Shown: piece by piece, positions 1 to 8,539 of the stretch
Numbering within the stretch: the stretch's first letter is position 1
How the letters are laid out: every line of letters starts with the position of its first letter
Assembly: GCF_009363715.1 (NCBI RefSeq)
Contig: NZ_CP045404.1
Span: 2,820,001-2,884,000 of the forward strand
Length of the DNA: 64,000 bases
Reading direction: 5' to 3'
From: Roseovarius sp. THAF9
Lineage (GTDB): Bacteria; Pseudomonadota; Alphaproteobacteria; Rhodobacterales; Rhodobacteraceae
Notes under the pieces: generated by a model
Told to the model about the DNA's origin: nothing
Seen by the model: the letters and a program-made list of their open reading frames with translations, nothing else
Databases searched by the model: none
Program-made: the position numbers and the translations under genes

Positions 1-1
1 T

Positions 2-1888
2 GATACCTGGACGGTCGAGACGGACAAGGGCGTGATCGACGCCGATATCGTGGTGAACGCCTGCGGCTACCGCGTGAACGAGGTGGGCGCGATGATGGGG
101 GTGCATCATCCCGTCGCGTCGATGGAACACCAGTATTTCGTGACGGATGACATCCCCGCGATTGCAGCAGCGGGCCACCGTATGCCCCTGCTGCGTTGCC
201 CGATTTCGGACTATTACTCCCGCCAGGAAAAGGGCGGACTCCTGGTGGGCTTCTACGAGCAGGATTGCAAAACCTGGGGCATGGACGGGATCAGCCCCGA
301 TTTTTCCAACGATCTTTGCCCCGATGACCTCGACCGGGTTATGGACGTGCTGGAAGGCGCGTTCGCGCGGATGCCGGTGCTGGCCGAGGTCGGCATCAAG
401 CGGGTGGTCAATGGCCCGATCACCTATACGATGGACGGCGCGCCGCTGGTCGGCCCGATCCCGGGCAAGCGCAACGCGTTCTGCATCATCGGCCTGCGCG
501 CCGGGCTGGGAGAAGGCGGCGGGCATGGCTGGCTTCTGGCGCAGCAGATCGTGCATGGCGAGGCGTGCTATGACACCTGGTGCCTCGACCCGCGCCGCTT
601 TACCGGCCACGCCAATGTCGAACTGACCTCGCGCAAGGCGATCGAGGATTACCAGAACGAGTTCCGCTTTCACTTCCCTCATGAACACCGCCCGGCGGGC
701 CGACCCGCCAAGACAACGCCACTGACCCCGGTGCTGGCCGCCGAAGGGGCAGAGTTTACCGTTGTAAACGGATGGGAGCGGGTGGAGTACATCAAGCCTG
801 ACCCCGCGTTTCATCCCACGCTCTCCTTCGACTTCGACGAGGCGTTCGACATCGTCGGCGCCGAGGTGCGAAACGTGCAGGATAGTGTCGGGCTTTGCGA
901 GGTCAGCGGGTTCAACCGGTTCGAGGTCACCGGTGCCGATCGGCATGCATTCCTTGACCGGATGTTCTGCGGCGCGGTGACGAAGCGCACTGGCCGCGTT
1001 GGGCTGGGCTACATGCTCAACCATCACGGCATGGTCAAGGGCGAGGCGACGGTGGCGAACCTGCCCGCCTCGGACCGGGGACCGGAGCGGGTCTGGTATG
1101 GCTCGGCGGCGGCCAGCGAATACCATGACATGGACTGGTTGCAGATGCACCTGCGAGACGATGAGGATGTGCACATCCGCAGCCTGACCAACGACCAGAC
1201 GATCCTGGTGCTGGCCGGTCCGAAGTCGCGCGATGTCATGCAGGCGGTCAGCCGGGCCGATTGGTCGGCGGAGGCGTTCCCGTGGCTGTCGGTGCGCGAA
1301 TGTTTCATCGGCTTTGCCCCTGCCACCGTGATGTCGGTCAGCTTTTCCGGCGAACTGGCTTATGAAATTCACGTGCCAAACGCGTCGCTTTATGCGGCCT
1401 ACCTGGCGCTGCGCGAGGCGGGCGAGGCGCATGGGATGCAGCTTTTCGGGGCTCGCGCCGTGGAGGTGATGCGACTGGAGAAGGGTTTCCTGCACTGGAA
1501 AGCAGACCTTCTGACAGAGTTCGACCCGTACGAGACCGGGCTGGACCGGTTCGTCAAACCGGACAAGGGCGATTTCATCGGCAAAGAGGCGTTGGCGCGG
1601 CACCATGCGAGTGGTCTGCGCAAACGGCTGGTCACGTTGAAGGTCGGGTCAACACAGGGCCCGGCCCACCCCGGCGCCTCTGTCGAGTTGAACGGCGAGG
1701 TCGTCGGAACGATCACCTCCGGCGCATGGGGGCACCGGGTTGGTATGAACCTCGCCTATGCCTTTGTGGACGCCGATGTCGTGGAGGCAGAGGCGAAGAT
1801 CGCTTTGGACCTATGTGGCGAATTGGTAGAGGTGCAGGTGATTGAACCGTGTCCCTATGATCCTGGCCATACACGAATGCGGCAATGA
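2..1888 (+). CDS. Dimethylglycine/sarcosine dehydrogenase-like FAD oxidoreductase with C-terminal GcvT domain (5' end outside window)
   Basis: The frame is open from base 2, so the N-terminus with the FAD dinucleotide motif lies upstream of the window; the first possible internal start (GTG at 32) is not the real one. The visible 628 residues contain the end of a DAO-type FAD domain (VVNACGYRVNEVG, then a GLRAGLGEGGGHGWLL segment) and, from roughly residue 220, an aminomethyltransferase-like GcvT domain with its C-terminal barrel (SGAWGHRVGMNLAYAFV near the end). This architecture belongs to enzymes that oxidatively demethylate dimethylglycine, sarcosine or related N-methyl amines and pass the one-carbon unit to tetrahydrofolate. 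It is a diverged paralogue of the gene at 15739. The exact substrate cannot be read from sequence. Confidence 0.88.
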   Translation, partial: DTWTVETDKGVIDADIVVNACGYRVNEVGAMMGVHHPVASMEHQYFVTDDIPAIAAAGHRMPLLRCPISDYYSRQEKGGLLVGFYEQDCKTWGMDGISPDFSNDLCPDDLDRVMDVLEGAFARMPVLAEVGIKRVVNGPITYTMDGAPLVGPIPGKRNAFCIIGLRAGLGEGGGHGWLLAQQIVHGEACYDTWCLDPRRFTGHANVELTSRKAIEDYQNEFRFHFPHEHRPAGRPAKTTPLTPVLAAEGAEFTVVNGWERVEYIKPDPAFHPTLSFDFDEAFDIVGAEVRNVQDSVGLCEVSGFNRFEVTGADRHAFLDRMFCGAVTKRTGRVGLGYMLNHHGMVKGEATVANLPASDRGPERVWYGSAAASEYHDMDWLQMHLRDDEDVHIRSLTNDQTILVLAGPKSRDVMQAVSRADWSAEAFPWLSVRECFIGFAPATVMSVSFSGELAYEIHVPNASLYAAYLALREAGEAHGMQLFGARAVEVMRLEKGFLHWKADLLTEFDPYETGLDRFVKPDKGDFIGKEALARHHASGLRKRLVTLKVGSTQGPAHPGASVELNGEVVGTITSGAWGHRVGMNLAYAFVDADVVEAEAKIALDLCGELVEVQVIEPCPYDPGHTRMRQ

Positions 1889-2022
1889 CTTCGCAGTGCC
1901 GAGACAGCGCGCGTCAGGGAATTGGAAGATCTGCCGCCGCTTTTGTTTACTCGATCCAGCCAAAGACTGACTCAAGCATCATCTTTCGGGATTTCTAATG
2001 GATTTTCATGCGCGGTTATCGG

Positions 2023-2041
2023 GAGGGGATACCTTCCCCTC
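2023..2041. terminator. Short hairpin between convergent genes, possible terminator
   Basis: GAGGGGA and TCCCCTC form a 7-bp stem with a 5-base loop, midway between the stop of the dehydrogenase on the plus strand (1888) and the stop of the antiporter on the minus strand (2101). There is no T-run, so termination is only a guess from location. The rest of 1889-2100 shows nothing coding. Confidence 0.3.
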
Positions 2042-2100
2042 ATCGCTAACGGCACGGAGCGCTCATCAGCAAAACGAAGAGTTCCGCAGCCAGTGCCTCA

Positions 2101-4599
2101 CTACCGTGGCAAAAGTCCTGCCTGATCTATCCCTCGTTTGTCGGCACTGGAAAGGACTGCATCGCGAAGCGTTTGGCTCCGATCCAATAACCTTCGGAAT
2201 CTTTCTTCATCCAACACGAGTAGTGTCGTCGGAGCAATAGCGCGAACATCGGCACGAGGTGCCTTGTTCGTCAGAATTGCTATCTGGCCAAACATCTCTC
2301 CGCGTCCTAAGCGCCATTTCTGTCCGGCGCTCTCCAATTCCACCGCGCCAGAAGCAATGAAGAACACGCTTTTACCAACATTCTCCTTGCGAAGGAGCAC
2401 CTCCCCCGCATCGACATAACGTGTCTTGAGTGTTCGCCCCAACTTCTTCGTGGCGTTCTTTTCAAGATCTGCAAAAAGTGGGAATTGCCGGACAAGGGTT
2501 ACCCTGTGTACCGCAACGTCGAGACGTGGCCGTTGCTCCGCCGCCATCCGGCGCATTGCCAATTCCTGCATCAGCGCCGTGTAGACCTCGGCGCCGATCA
2601 GTCCGTCTTCGCGCATCGCAACATACTCACGTTCTTCCATACGAAGCGCGGTGCGGCGTATGAAGCGCCGTTCAAGTTCCTCGGCATAACCGGGATATTG
2701 CAGCCTCATTCCCTCGAGTGCGGTGTCGATCATCTCAATCCGCCGCGCCAGAAGCTCGTGCAATAACTCGGCGACCCGCCGGCCGTGGATGCGACGTATG
2801 CGACCATCTATGAACGCGCCCAGATCACGCAGAATCAGACGTTGCGACAACAGCAGTTCGAACCGGTCCGCCGTCATCCTCGCGAGCGGCCCTGATATCC
2901 CGAGCCGGCCATGCAGCAGAACCGCGGCTCGAAACGCTCGTCCATAAGAGACGCTCCGGCGGGCCGCGCGCTGATAACCGCTCCGACCTTGCGTACGGGC
3001 GCCTTCGATCAGCCTGTCCGCATCGGAGATTAATAGTTCCGCCATGCGGGCAGATACCGTCCGTTCCCGCACCCGGGCGAGAAGCGTATCACGTTCATGG
3101 CCGGCCAGAGCAATCAAGCCCAGAGCAATACGATCCCGGTCAAGGATGTCCGCGTTTTCTTCGGCCATCTTTACCGCACCGTCCAGCCGCTCACCAAATC
3201 GCTTGGCCTCGGAGCGGACGGTCTCATGGTTGAGATCGTAGCTCTCGGTGGTCTTTGCCACGTCTTCTCGTACTGTCTGCAAGGCAACGGCCACGACCTG
3301 CCGGGAAAGCGCGTCATCGATCGGGGAAAGCCGGTCGAGTCCGAGACGCGCAATGATCCAGCGCAGCGTGGTGCCCTGCACCATTAGCGTAAACAACGTA
3401 AAACCTGTGGCGAGGATGCCGACGACACGCTGGATATCGCCTGGTACCCGGACACTCTCGGTGACCGCGAGCGCCAACGCGAGTGTCACGGCGCCCCGGA
3501 GACCGCCCCAAAGTATCGCCGCTCGATAGGGGCGCTCGACGGTCGGCGAAAGCTTGAGCGCCGTCAAGACCGGCATCAGGCCGAACAGGATCGCGGCTCT
3601 CGCGGCAACGGCAGCAAGGATCACCACGCCGACCAGCAGGAAGTCTTCAAGCCGGACTTCTTCCAGCAACCGGGGGATCAACAACGCGGCCAGAATGAAG
3701 ATGAGGGCGCCAGCCCAGTGCGCCAGCACACCCCAGAGTTCTCGAAGGTTCAACCATGCTTGCGGTGGCAGGCGGCCGGGAGCCGTAAGGTTAAGTGTCA
3801 GTCCAGCGGCAACCACTGCGATCACGCCTGACGCTTCAACGCCCCGCTCCGTAACGATATAGGCAAGGTAGGGCAATGCCACCGAAATCGAGATTTGCGC
3901 AAGCTCGTGACGGCTGAACAATGCCATCACCCAAACGGCGATCCGCGCGGCCAGCCACCCAGTGAGCGCGCCACCCGCAATAAGGAACGGAAACCGTGCC
4001 AAGGCGTCTCCAAGCTCGGGATCCGGGATGCCCAGCATCACGAAACCCATGAAGAGACCGAACAATGCAATTGCTGCCGCATCGTTCAGAAGGCTCTCGC
4101 CTTCGATGATCCGGGCCAGGCGACGCGGCGCCGAGATTGATCGGAAGATCGAAACCACAGCCGAGGGATCTGTGGTCGACACAATGGAGCCGATCAGCAG
4201 GCAGGCTGCCAAGGGCAGCGCGCTGACCCAAAAGAGTGCATAGCCAACGGAAATGGTTGCGACGACTACGGCAAGTACCGCCAACACCAGGATCGGGACC
4301 CAATCGTCCAGCATCCGCCGCAAGTTCATTTCGAGGGTCGCCTGGAACAGGAGTGTCGGCAAAAAGACATAGAGGAAGACGTTGGACTTGATCGGCAATC
4401 CGAGTATCGCCTGGGCAACGGGGTTGAGCACATCCGTAAGGTCGGTTCGCAAAAAGAACGTCGCCCCAGCGCCGATCACGATGCCGAGTACCGCGAGGAT
4501 CACGCTATAGGGCAGCCGCAAACGCGCAGCCACGGGTTCGGCGATCCCGATGACGAGAAAGAGCGACGCAATGACGGTCGTGACGAGGATGATATCCAT
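2101..4599 (-). CDS. Na+/H+ antiporter of the CPA1/NhaP type with C-terminal cyclic-nucleotide-binding domain
   Basis: This 832-residue protein starts with about a dozen hydrophobic segments (residues 5-420). These include the CPA1 core motifs TTDPSAVVS (about 142-150) and EGESLLNDA (about 166-174), whose acidic residue carries the exchanged cation. A long helical cytoplasmic region follows (about 430-690), then a cNMP-binding/Crp-like beta-roll (about 700-815, with GKSVFFIASGAVELES and GEMFGQIAILTNKAPRADV). The layout resembles plant SOS1 and its bacterial relatives, which export sodium in exchange for protons and are gated by the cytoplasmic tail. The start is the ATG before MDIILVTTVIAS. 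It stands alone, convergent with the upstream dehydrogenase. The ligand, if any, is unknown. Confidence 0.9.
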   Translation of the reverse strand: MDIILVTTVIASLFLVIGIAEPVAARLRLPYSVILAVLGIVIGAGATFFLRTDLTDVLNPVAQAILGLPIKSNVFLYVFLPTLLFQATLEMNLRRMLDDWVPILVLAVLAVVVATISVGYALFWVSALPLAACLLIGSIVSTTDPSAVVSIFRSISAPRRLARIIEGESLLNDAAAIALFGLFMGFVMLGIPDPELGDALARFPFLIAGGALTGWLAARIAVWVMALFSRHELAQISISVALPYLAYIVTERGVEASGVIAVVAAGLTLNLTAPGRLPPQAWLNLRELWGVLAHWAGALIFILAALLIPRLLEEVRLEDFLLVGVVILAAVAARAAILFGLMPVLTALKLSPTVERPYRAAILWGGLRGAVTLALALAVTESVRVPGDIQRVVGILATGFTLFTLMVQGTTLRWIIARLGLDRLSPIDDALSRQVVAVALQTVREDVAKTTESYDLNHETVRSEAKRFGERLDGAVKMAEENADILDRDRIALGLIALAGHERDTLLARVRERTVSARMAELLISDADRLIEGARTQGRSGYQRAARRSVSYGRAFRAAVLLHGRLGISGPLARMTADRFELLLSQRLILRDLGAFIDGRIRRIHGRRVAELLHELLARRIEMIDTALEGMRLQYPGYAEELERRFIRRTALRMEEREYVAMREDGLIGAEVYTALMQELAMRRMAAEQRPRLDVAVHRVTLVRQFPLFADLEKNATKKLGRTLKTRYVDAGEVLLRKENVGKSVFFIASGAVELESAGQKWRLGRGEMFGQIAILTNKAPRADVRAIAPTTLLVLDEERFRRLLDRSQTLRDAVLSSADKRGIDQAGLLPR

Positions 4600-4734
4600 G
4601 TACTGGGAATATCAGAAGATATTCTGGACGCATCTCTGTTCTTTTCTGATTGGGTTATAGAATATGTGCGACGCACGACATTTCCTGTGAGCCAACGCCG
4701 AGGGCGTGTTCAGCGCCACCCACCGAACAATTAA

Positions 4735-4758
4735 GCCCAGCACCGACGGGTGCTGGGC
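4735..4758 (-). terminator. Likely rho-independent terminator of the AhpD-like gene
   Basis: GCCCAGCACC and GGTGCTGGGC form a perfect 10-bp stem with a 4-base loop. It lies 44 bases past the stop of the minus-strand gene at 4803, and on that strand it is followed by TTAATTGTT. The stem is very stable, but the T-tract is short. Confidence 0.65.
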
Positions 4759-4802
4759 AGAGATGAATTGTTCAAAATATGCTCTCAGGGAACCTGATAC
4801 CG

Positions 4803-5372
4803 TCAAGCCGCGTCTTTGCGTTTCCTTTCCCAAGCGAACGCTTTCATCGGTTCGTCAACAGGCGTTTCCGCAAGATGGTTCGTGTAGTTCGACATGACTT
4901 TCTGTGAAAGGCCAAGAATTACTTCAAGCACCTGACGTTTCGTGAAGCCGGCATCAAGGAAAGATTTCACGGCTGCATCGTCCACATTGCCTCGCCCACG
5001 AACAACGGCGAGTGTAAAGGTGCGCAGCGCTTCGAGACGGTCAGAGGGCAACGGCGTTTCGTTGCGGAGCGCATCGGTAATCGCATCGTCGACCTTCATC
5101 ATCTTTGCAATGCCAGTGTGGGCGGGCACGCAGTAGTGGCATTCATGTTCAACATTGATGGATTGCCAGACCACAGTTAGCTCGTCTTTGTCAAAGCTGG
5201 TCTGCTCCGCGAACAGCTTGTGCAGCTGCTGATAACCCTCCAGCAGTGCCGGGGCTTCGGCCATCACGGCATGAAGGCCGGGGATGCGGCCAAACGCTTT
5301 CTGCGAATTCTCGAGAAGCACTTGGCTATCCTCAGGCGCAGTGTCCATCGTGTGTCTTTTGAACTCGGTCAT
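4803..5372 (-). CDS. Carboxymuconolactone decarboxylase/AhpD-like family protein
   Basis: 189 residues. The family signature is ECHYCVPAHTGIAK (about residues 79-92), with the CxxC pair and following histidine that act in AhpD-type alkylhydroperoxidases. Helical segments flank it, as in the all-alpha AhpD fold. A role in peroxide or electrophile detoxification is inferred from the family; the real substrate is not evident. The gene is divergent from a TetR-family regulator at 5483, and the 110-bp gap carries three palindromic sites of one pattern. This suggests it is the regulator's main target. A stem-loop terminator follows at 4735-4758. Confidence 0.85.
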   Translation of the reverse strand: MTEFKRHTMDTAPEDSQVLLENSQKAFGRIPGLHAVMAEAPALLEGYQQLHKLFAEQTSFDKDELTVVWQSINVEHECHYCVPAHTGIAKMMKVDDAITDALRNETPLPSDRLEALRTFTLAVVRGRGNVDDAAVKSFLDAGFTKRQVLEVILGLSQKVMSNYTNHLAETPVDEPMKAFAWERKRKDAA

Positions 5373-5390
5373 AACGTTTCCTCTTCTTTC

Positions 5391-5463
5391 TTGAGTGATT
5401 GCTCAAAAACCACGTAACTTTACTTGAGCGATCGTTCAAGATAATTCTTGGACGATCACACAA
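5391..5463. promoter_or_regulatory. Triple operator-like palindromes between the AhpD-like gene and tetR
   Basis: Three 16-bp sites of the form TTGA-N8-TCAA lie in the divergent spacer. They are TTGAGTGATTGCTCAA (5391-5406), TTGAGCGATCGTTCAA (5424-5439, nearly perfect and extendable to CTTGAGCGATCGTTCAAG) and TTGGACGATCACACAA (5448-5463, degenerate). Their centres are 33 and 24 bp apart. Palindromes of this size between a TetR gene and a divergent target usually bind the TetR protein, which would repress both genes until an inducer is bound. The binding assignment is an inference. Confidence 0.7.
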
Positions 5464-5482
5464 ATGAGATCGGAGGCAAGAG

Positions 5483-6076
5483 ATGGGACGTGCAGCAACC
5501 TATGATCGCGACTCAGTGCTGGAAACGGCGATGGCACTGTTCTGGGCGCGCGGTTATCACGCTACATCTCTGAAAGATCTCGAGAGCGCGCTCGATATGC
5601 GGCCTGGGTCCATTTATGCGGCCTTCGGCTCCAAAGCGGACCTCTTTCGCGCCGCTCTCGATCTTTACGCCGCCACGGGACGGACGGCGTTCAAGGACAC
5701 GATGGCACAGGCGAATTCTCCTATCGCAGGGCTCGCTGCGCATGTCCGGATGCTTGCGGGGATGTGTCAAAAGGCTGTTCCGTCCCGCGCGTGCATGCTG
5801 GTTAAATCGCTGCTGGAAACACCAGACGACGAACCCGAACTGCGGCAGTCGGTTGAGGCAATGATGCGGCAGACCGAAATGGCCTTCGCAGACGCCTTTC
5901 GGTCTGCAATCGAGACCGGAGAGATCGCACCCGACGCAAACCCGGATCGTCTGGCGGCGCGCCTGCAGGCCGGAATCTTTGGTCTGCGGGCCTATGCGCA
6001 GAGAACAGACTCTGCAAGCCGGATCGAAGCGATCGCGGAAGATATGGCTCGCGAAATTGAAGGGCTCCGCGTTTGA
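5483..6076 (+). CDS. TetR/AcrR family transcriptional regulator
   Basis: 197 residues. The N-terminal helix-turn-helix spans about residues 10-55, with the typical pattern ETAMALFWARGYHATSLKDL followed by RPGSIYAAFGSKADLF. The C-terminal two-thirds is a helical ligand-binding domain of the usual size. The start ATG at 5483 is preceded by GGAGG about 10 bases upstream. It is transcribed away from the AhpD-like gene at 4803-5372 and probably represses that gene and itself through the TTGA-N8-TCAA sites at 5391-5463. The inducer is unknown. The region after it (6077-6309) lies between convergent stops and holds nothing recognisable. Confidence 0.9.
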   Translation: MGRAATYDRDSVLETAMALFWARGYHATSLKDLESALDMRPGSIYAAFGSKADLFRAALDLYAATGRTAFKDTMAQANSPIAGLAAHVRMLAGMCQKAVPSRACMLVKSLLETPDDEPELRQSVEAMMRQTEMAFADAFRSAIETGEIAPDANPDRLAARLQAGIFGLRAYAQRTDSASRIEAIAEDMAREIEGLRV

Positions 6077-6309
6077 GAGCCTATATGCACCTCTGACGTC
6101 ATGGCTCAGTAATGCGGACCTTGTTGCCCGCCCCAGCGAAAGACCAGTCCCCGCCCCGATCTTCAGACCACCGCGCACGGCCCAATCCGGCCGGTGAAGA
6201 ACTTAAATGTCGTTGCACTGAGTATCGAGAGTGCGGGCATTCGTTTTTGCTCGCAGCCCGGGCCTGCCTGATGCCATGGCCGATTGATACCGACTTGTGC
6301 GAAGGATGA

Positions 6310-7554
6310 TCACTCGTTCTCCCCTTCCTGCTCGGTCGTCCACTCGGTTACCGCGGTCACGGCCACCTGCGACGCGTTCGGCGAAAGCGAAACATAGTCT
6401 CCCGCCTCGTCCGCAGGGGGCGCAGAGCGGACCGTCATGCGATAGGCGCACCAGGCAGCGATCGCGAGGAAGGTGCCGGCGATGAACAGCCAGAACCCAT
6501 CATCGCCCATGAGATCCATCATCTGGCCCGTGATAAGTGGCCCGGCAATGGCGCCGAGGCCGTAAATGAAGATCATTCCGCCCGAGGCCGCGGGCATGTC
6601 CTCGAGCTCCAGGTAGTCGTTGCAATAGGCGATCAGCAACGAATAGAGCGGCGAGGCCATGCCGCCCATGATAACCCCCGTGCCGAGCAGGACCGGAAAA
6701 CTCGGACCGAAGAGCCACGGTATCAGGCTGGCGACGCCGCCGACCACGGCGACCCCGAGGATCAGCAGGCGCCGGTCGAAGATGTCCGACAGCCAGCCTA
6801 CGGGCACCTGGAACAGGATGGAGCCAACGAAGATGGAGGCCACGAAGAGCGTGATCCGGCCCGTCGAAAGACCGATCTCGCTGCCATAGACCGAGGCCAT
6901 GCCGAGCTGAGCCGCGAACACGCCGCCCAGCAGCAGTGTTCCTACCGTCGCGAGAGGCGAAGTGTAGTAGAGCCGCTTGAGGCTCATCGGCTTGATGTTT
7001 TCCGCGAATGGCACGGGGCTTGCCGACAGCAAAATCGGCGCAAAGGAGAGAGACACCAGGATGGAGGCGACCGCGAACACCGTGAAGGTCTCGACGGGTA
7101 TCACGCCGACCAACACCTGCGCGCCGACCATGCCGAAGGTCTGTGCCAGCATATAGGCCGACAGGATGGTGCCGCGCGTCGTGTTCGTCGCCTTGTCGTT
7201 CAGCCAGCTTTCGGCAGAGACGTAGACCCCCGACAGACAGAACCCCAGCAACAGGCGGATGAGCGCCCAGGCCCAAGGTTCCACAAATATCGGAAAGGCA
7301 ATCAGGCCCGCGGACATGAAGGAGCCCAAAGCCGCGAAGACCCGCACGTGACCGACACTGCGGATAAAACTCGACGCCATCCGAGAGCCGATCAGGAAGC
7401 CGGCAAAATAGGCAGAGGTCACGATCGACAGCTCGAATGTCGAGAACCCTTCTAGCCCGCCGCGCACGCCCATCAGTGTGGATTGCATGCCATTGCCGAT
7501 CATTATGAGAAACACGCCGAAAAGCAGGGCCCAGACGTGCAGGATGACTGTCAT
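6310..7554 (-). CDS. MFS transporter, YcaD-like
   Basis: 414 residues from the ATG at 7554, which has GAGG about 8 bases upstream. An in-frame start 18 codons earlier lacks a ribosome site and adds a polar leader, so it was not chosen. Twelve hydrophobic segments cover almost the whole protein. The loop SRMASSFIRSVGHVRVFAAL, after the second segment, matches the MFS loop 2-3 region, and RLLLGFCLSGVYVSAESWLN is characteristic of the YcaD branch. The substrate is unknown. About 30 charged residues form a cytoplasmic tail. It is separated from the upstream VOC gene by a stretch with a broken small ORF. Confidence 0.88.
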   Translation of the reverse strand: MTVILHVWALLFGVFLIMIGNGMQSTLMGVRGGLEGFSTFELSIVTSAYFAGFLIGSRMASSFIRSVGHVRVFAALGSFMSAGLIAFPIFVEPWAWALIRLLLGFCLSGVYVSAESWLNDKATNTTRGTILSAYMLAQTFGMVGAQVLVGVIPVETFTVFAVASILVSLSFAPILLSASPVPFAENIKPMSLKRLYYTSPLATVGTLLLGGVFAAQLGMASVYGSEIGLSTGRITLFVASIFVGSILFQVPVGWLSDIFDRRLLILGVAVVGGVASLIPWLFGPSFPVLLGTGVIMGGMASPLYSLLIAYCNDYLELEDMPAASGGMIFIYGLGAIAGPLITGQMMDLMGDDGFWLFIAGTFLAIAAWCAYRMTVRSAPPADEAGDYVSLSPNASQVAVTAVTEWTTEQEGENE

Positions 7555-7771
7555 TTCCGGACCTCGCGGCATTCGGGTAGCTGTCCACGGCACCCTTGGG
7601 CCAGACATACGCAGGCAAAGTCAACAGCGTTGTTTCGCGGTTGCAAGCGTAGATGAAAGCGACCAATGGGAATTGCTCGTTGTTGTCCGTAAGATGATCG
7701 CATTGCACAGGTCTTTTCACGCGCTCAGCGATCTTCATGCACCCACGTTGGATCAAGAAACCTCAACGGGC

Positions 7772-7914
7772 TCATCGGGCTGCAAGCTGTTCAATCACGC
7801 CTACGAGATCAATGCTTCGCGTGATGTCCCAGCCATGTGCAGCCGCCACGCCAAGCGCAACGCGGAACAGATCGCACGACCCAATTGAACGATGTCGGGT
7901 TCTACCGGCCCCAT
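7772..7914 (-). pseudogene. Small frameshifted ORF or gene remnant
   Basis: On the minus strand, ATG at 7914 reads MGPVEPDIVQLGRA. The reading then continues naturally only in the next frame (DLFRVALGVAAAHG, then WDITRSIDLVGVIEQLAAR and a stop at 7772). The two frames join perfectly if one G is restored near 7871-7875 (GCGATCTG becoming GCGGATCTG). This would give a protein of about 48 residues directly downstream of the VOC gene. The family is not recognised. The second half looks like an amphipathic helix pair. It is either a genuine broken gene or a base-calling deletion. The remaining 7555-7771 stretch upstream of the MFS gene shows nothing else. Confidence 0.45.
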
Positions 7915-7938
7915 GTCGCACAGAGCCGTCGCGACCAA

Positions 7939-8436
7939 CTATTCGTAGGCGCCGGCGGAATAGGTGAGCTCATAGCTGTGGCTGTAGAGCTCAAAGACGA
8001 TGCCGAATGGGTCTTCGACGTAAACCATCCGGTAGGGCTTCGTCCCGGGGAAGTACTCGCGTACCGGCATACGCTGCCGTCCGCCGGCTTCAACAATCCG
8101 TTGGGCCAAACCTTCGACGTCCGGGTCCTGTACCGCGAAGTGGAAAGTGCCGTGGCGCTTGTGCTCGAGCTTGTCATCGGGCGCGTAGTTGCCGGGGAAC
8201 TCGAAGATCTCGATCCCGATACCGTCGGCGGTCGACAGATGCGCGATCCTCAGCGAGCCCCATCCACGGCCGAACACGTCCGTGCACATGATGCCGATGG
8301 CGCTCTCGTCCTCTACGGCCTCAGAGGGTTCCATCACGACGTAGAACCCGAGGACTTCGGAGTAGAACTTCACGGCCGCGTCGAGGTCAGGAACGGACAG
8401 GCCGATGTGGGAAAAGGTGCGTGGTGTCTGGGGCAT
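7939..8436 (-). CDS. VOC (glyoxalase/bleomycin resistance/dioxygenase) family protein
   Basis: 165 residues from the ATG at 8436, with GGAGA 7 bases upstream; a longer in-frame start has no ribosome site and no family similarity. Two beta-alpha-beta-beta-beta repeats are visible. The first has FSHIGLSVPDLDAAVKFYSE and a GIGIEIFEF strand, the second has GTFHFAVQDPDVEGLAQRI and DPFGIVFELYSHSYE. The histidines and glutamates at the usual positions (SHIGL, IEIFEF, TFHFAV, VFELYS) could form the metal site. The substrate is unknown. It is divergent from the LysR regulator at 8540, with about 100 bp between the starts, a typical arrangement for a LysR target gene. Confidence 0.88.
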   Translation of the reverse strand: MPQTPRTFSHIGLSVPDLDAAVKFYSEVLGFYVVMEPSEAVEDESAIGIMCTDVFGRGWGSLRIAHLSTADGIGIEIFEFPGNYAPDDKLEHKRHGTFHFAVQDPDVEGLAQRIVEAGGRQRMPVREYFPGTKPYRMVYVEDPFGIVFELYSHSYELTYSAGAYE

Positions 8437-8539
8437 CTCATATCTCCATTGGTGTTGTGTCGACGCCGATATGGACCGCACGCACTCTTTTGTGAAATTA
8501 TCAATCAGCATAGAAATCAGAACGAATCGTTATCCTTTA

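Noticed and set aside
4612..4833. A 73-codon minus-strand frame between the antiporter and the AhpD-like gene
   Set aside because: It spans the terminator hairpin at 4735-4758 and overlaps the end of the AhpD-like gene; no ribosome site.
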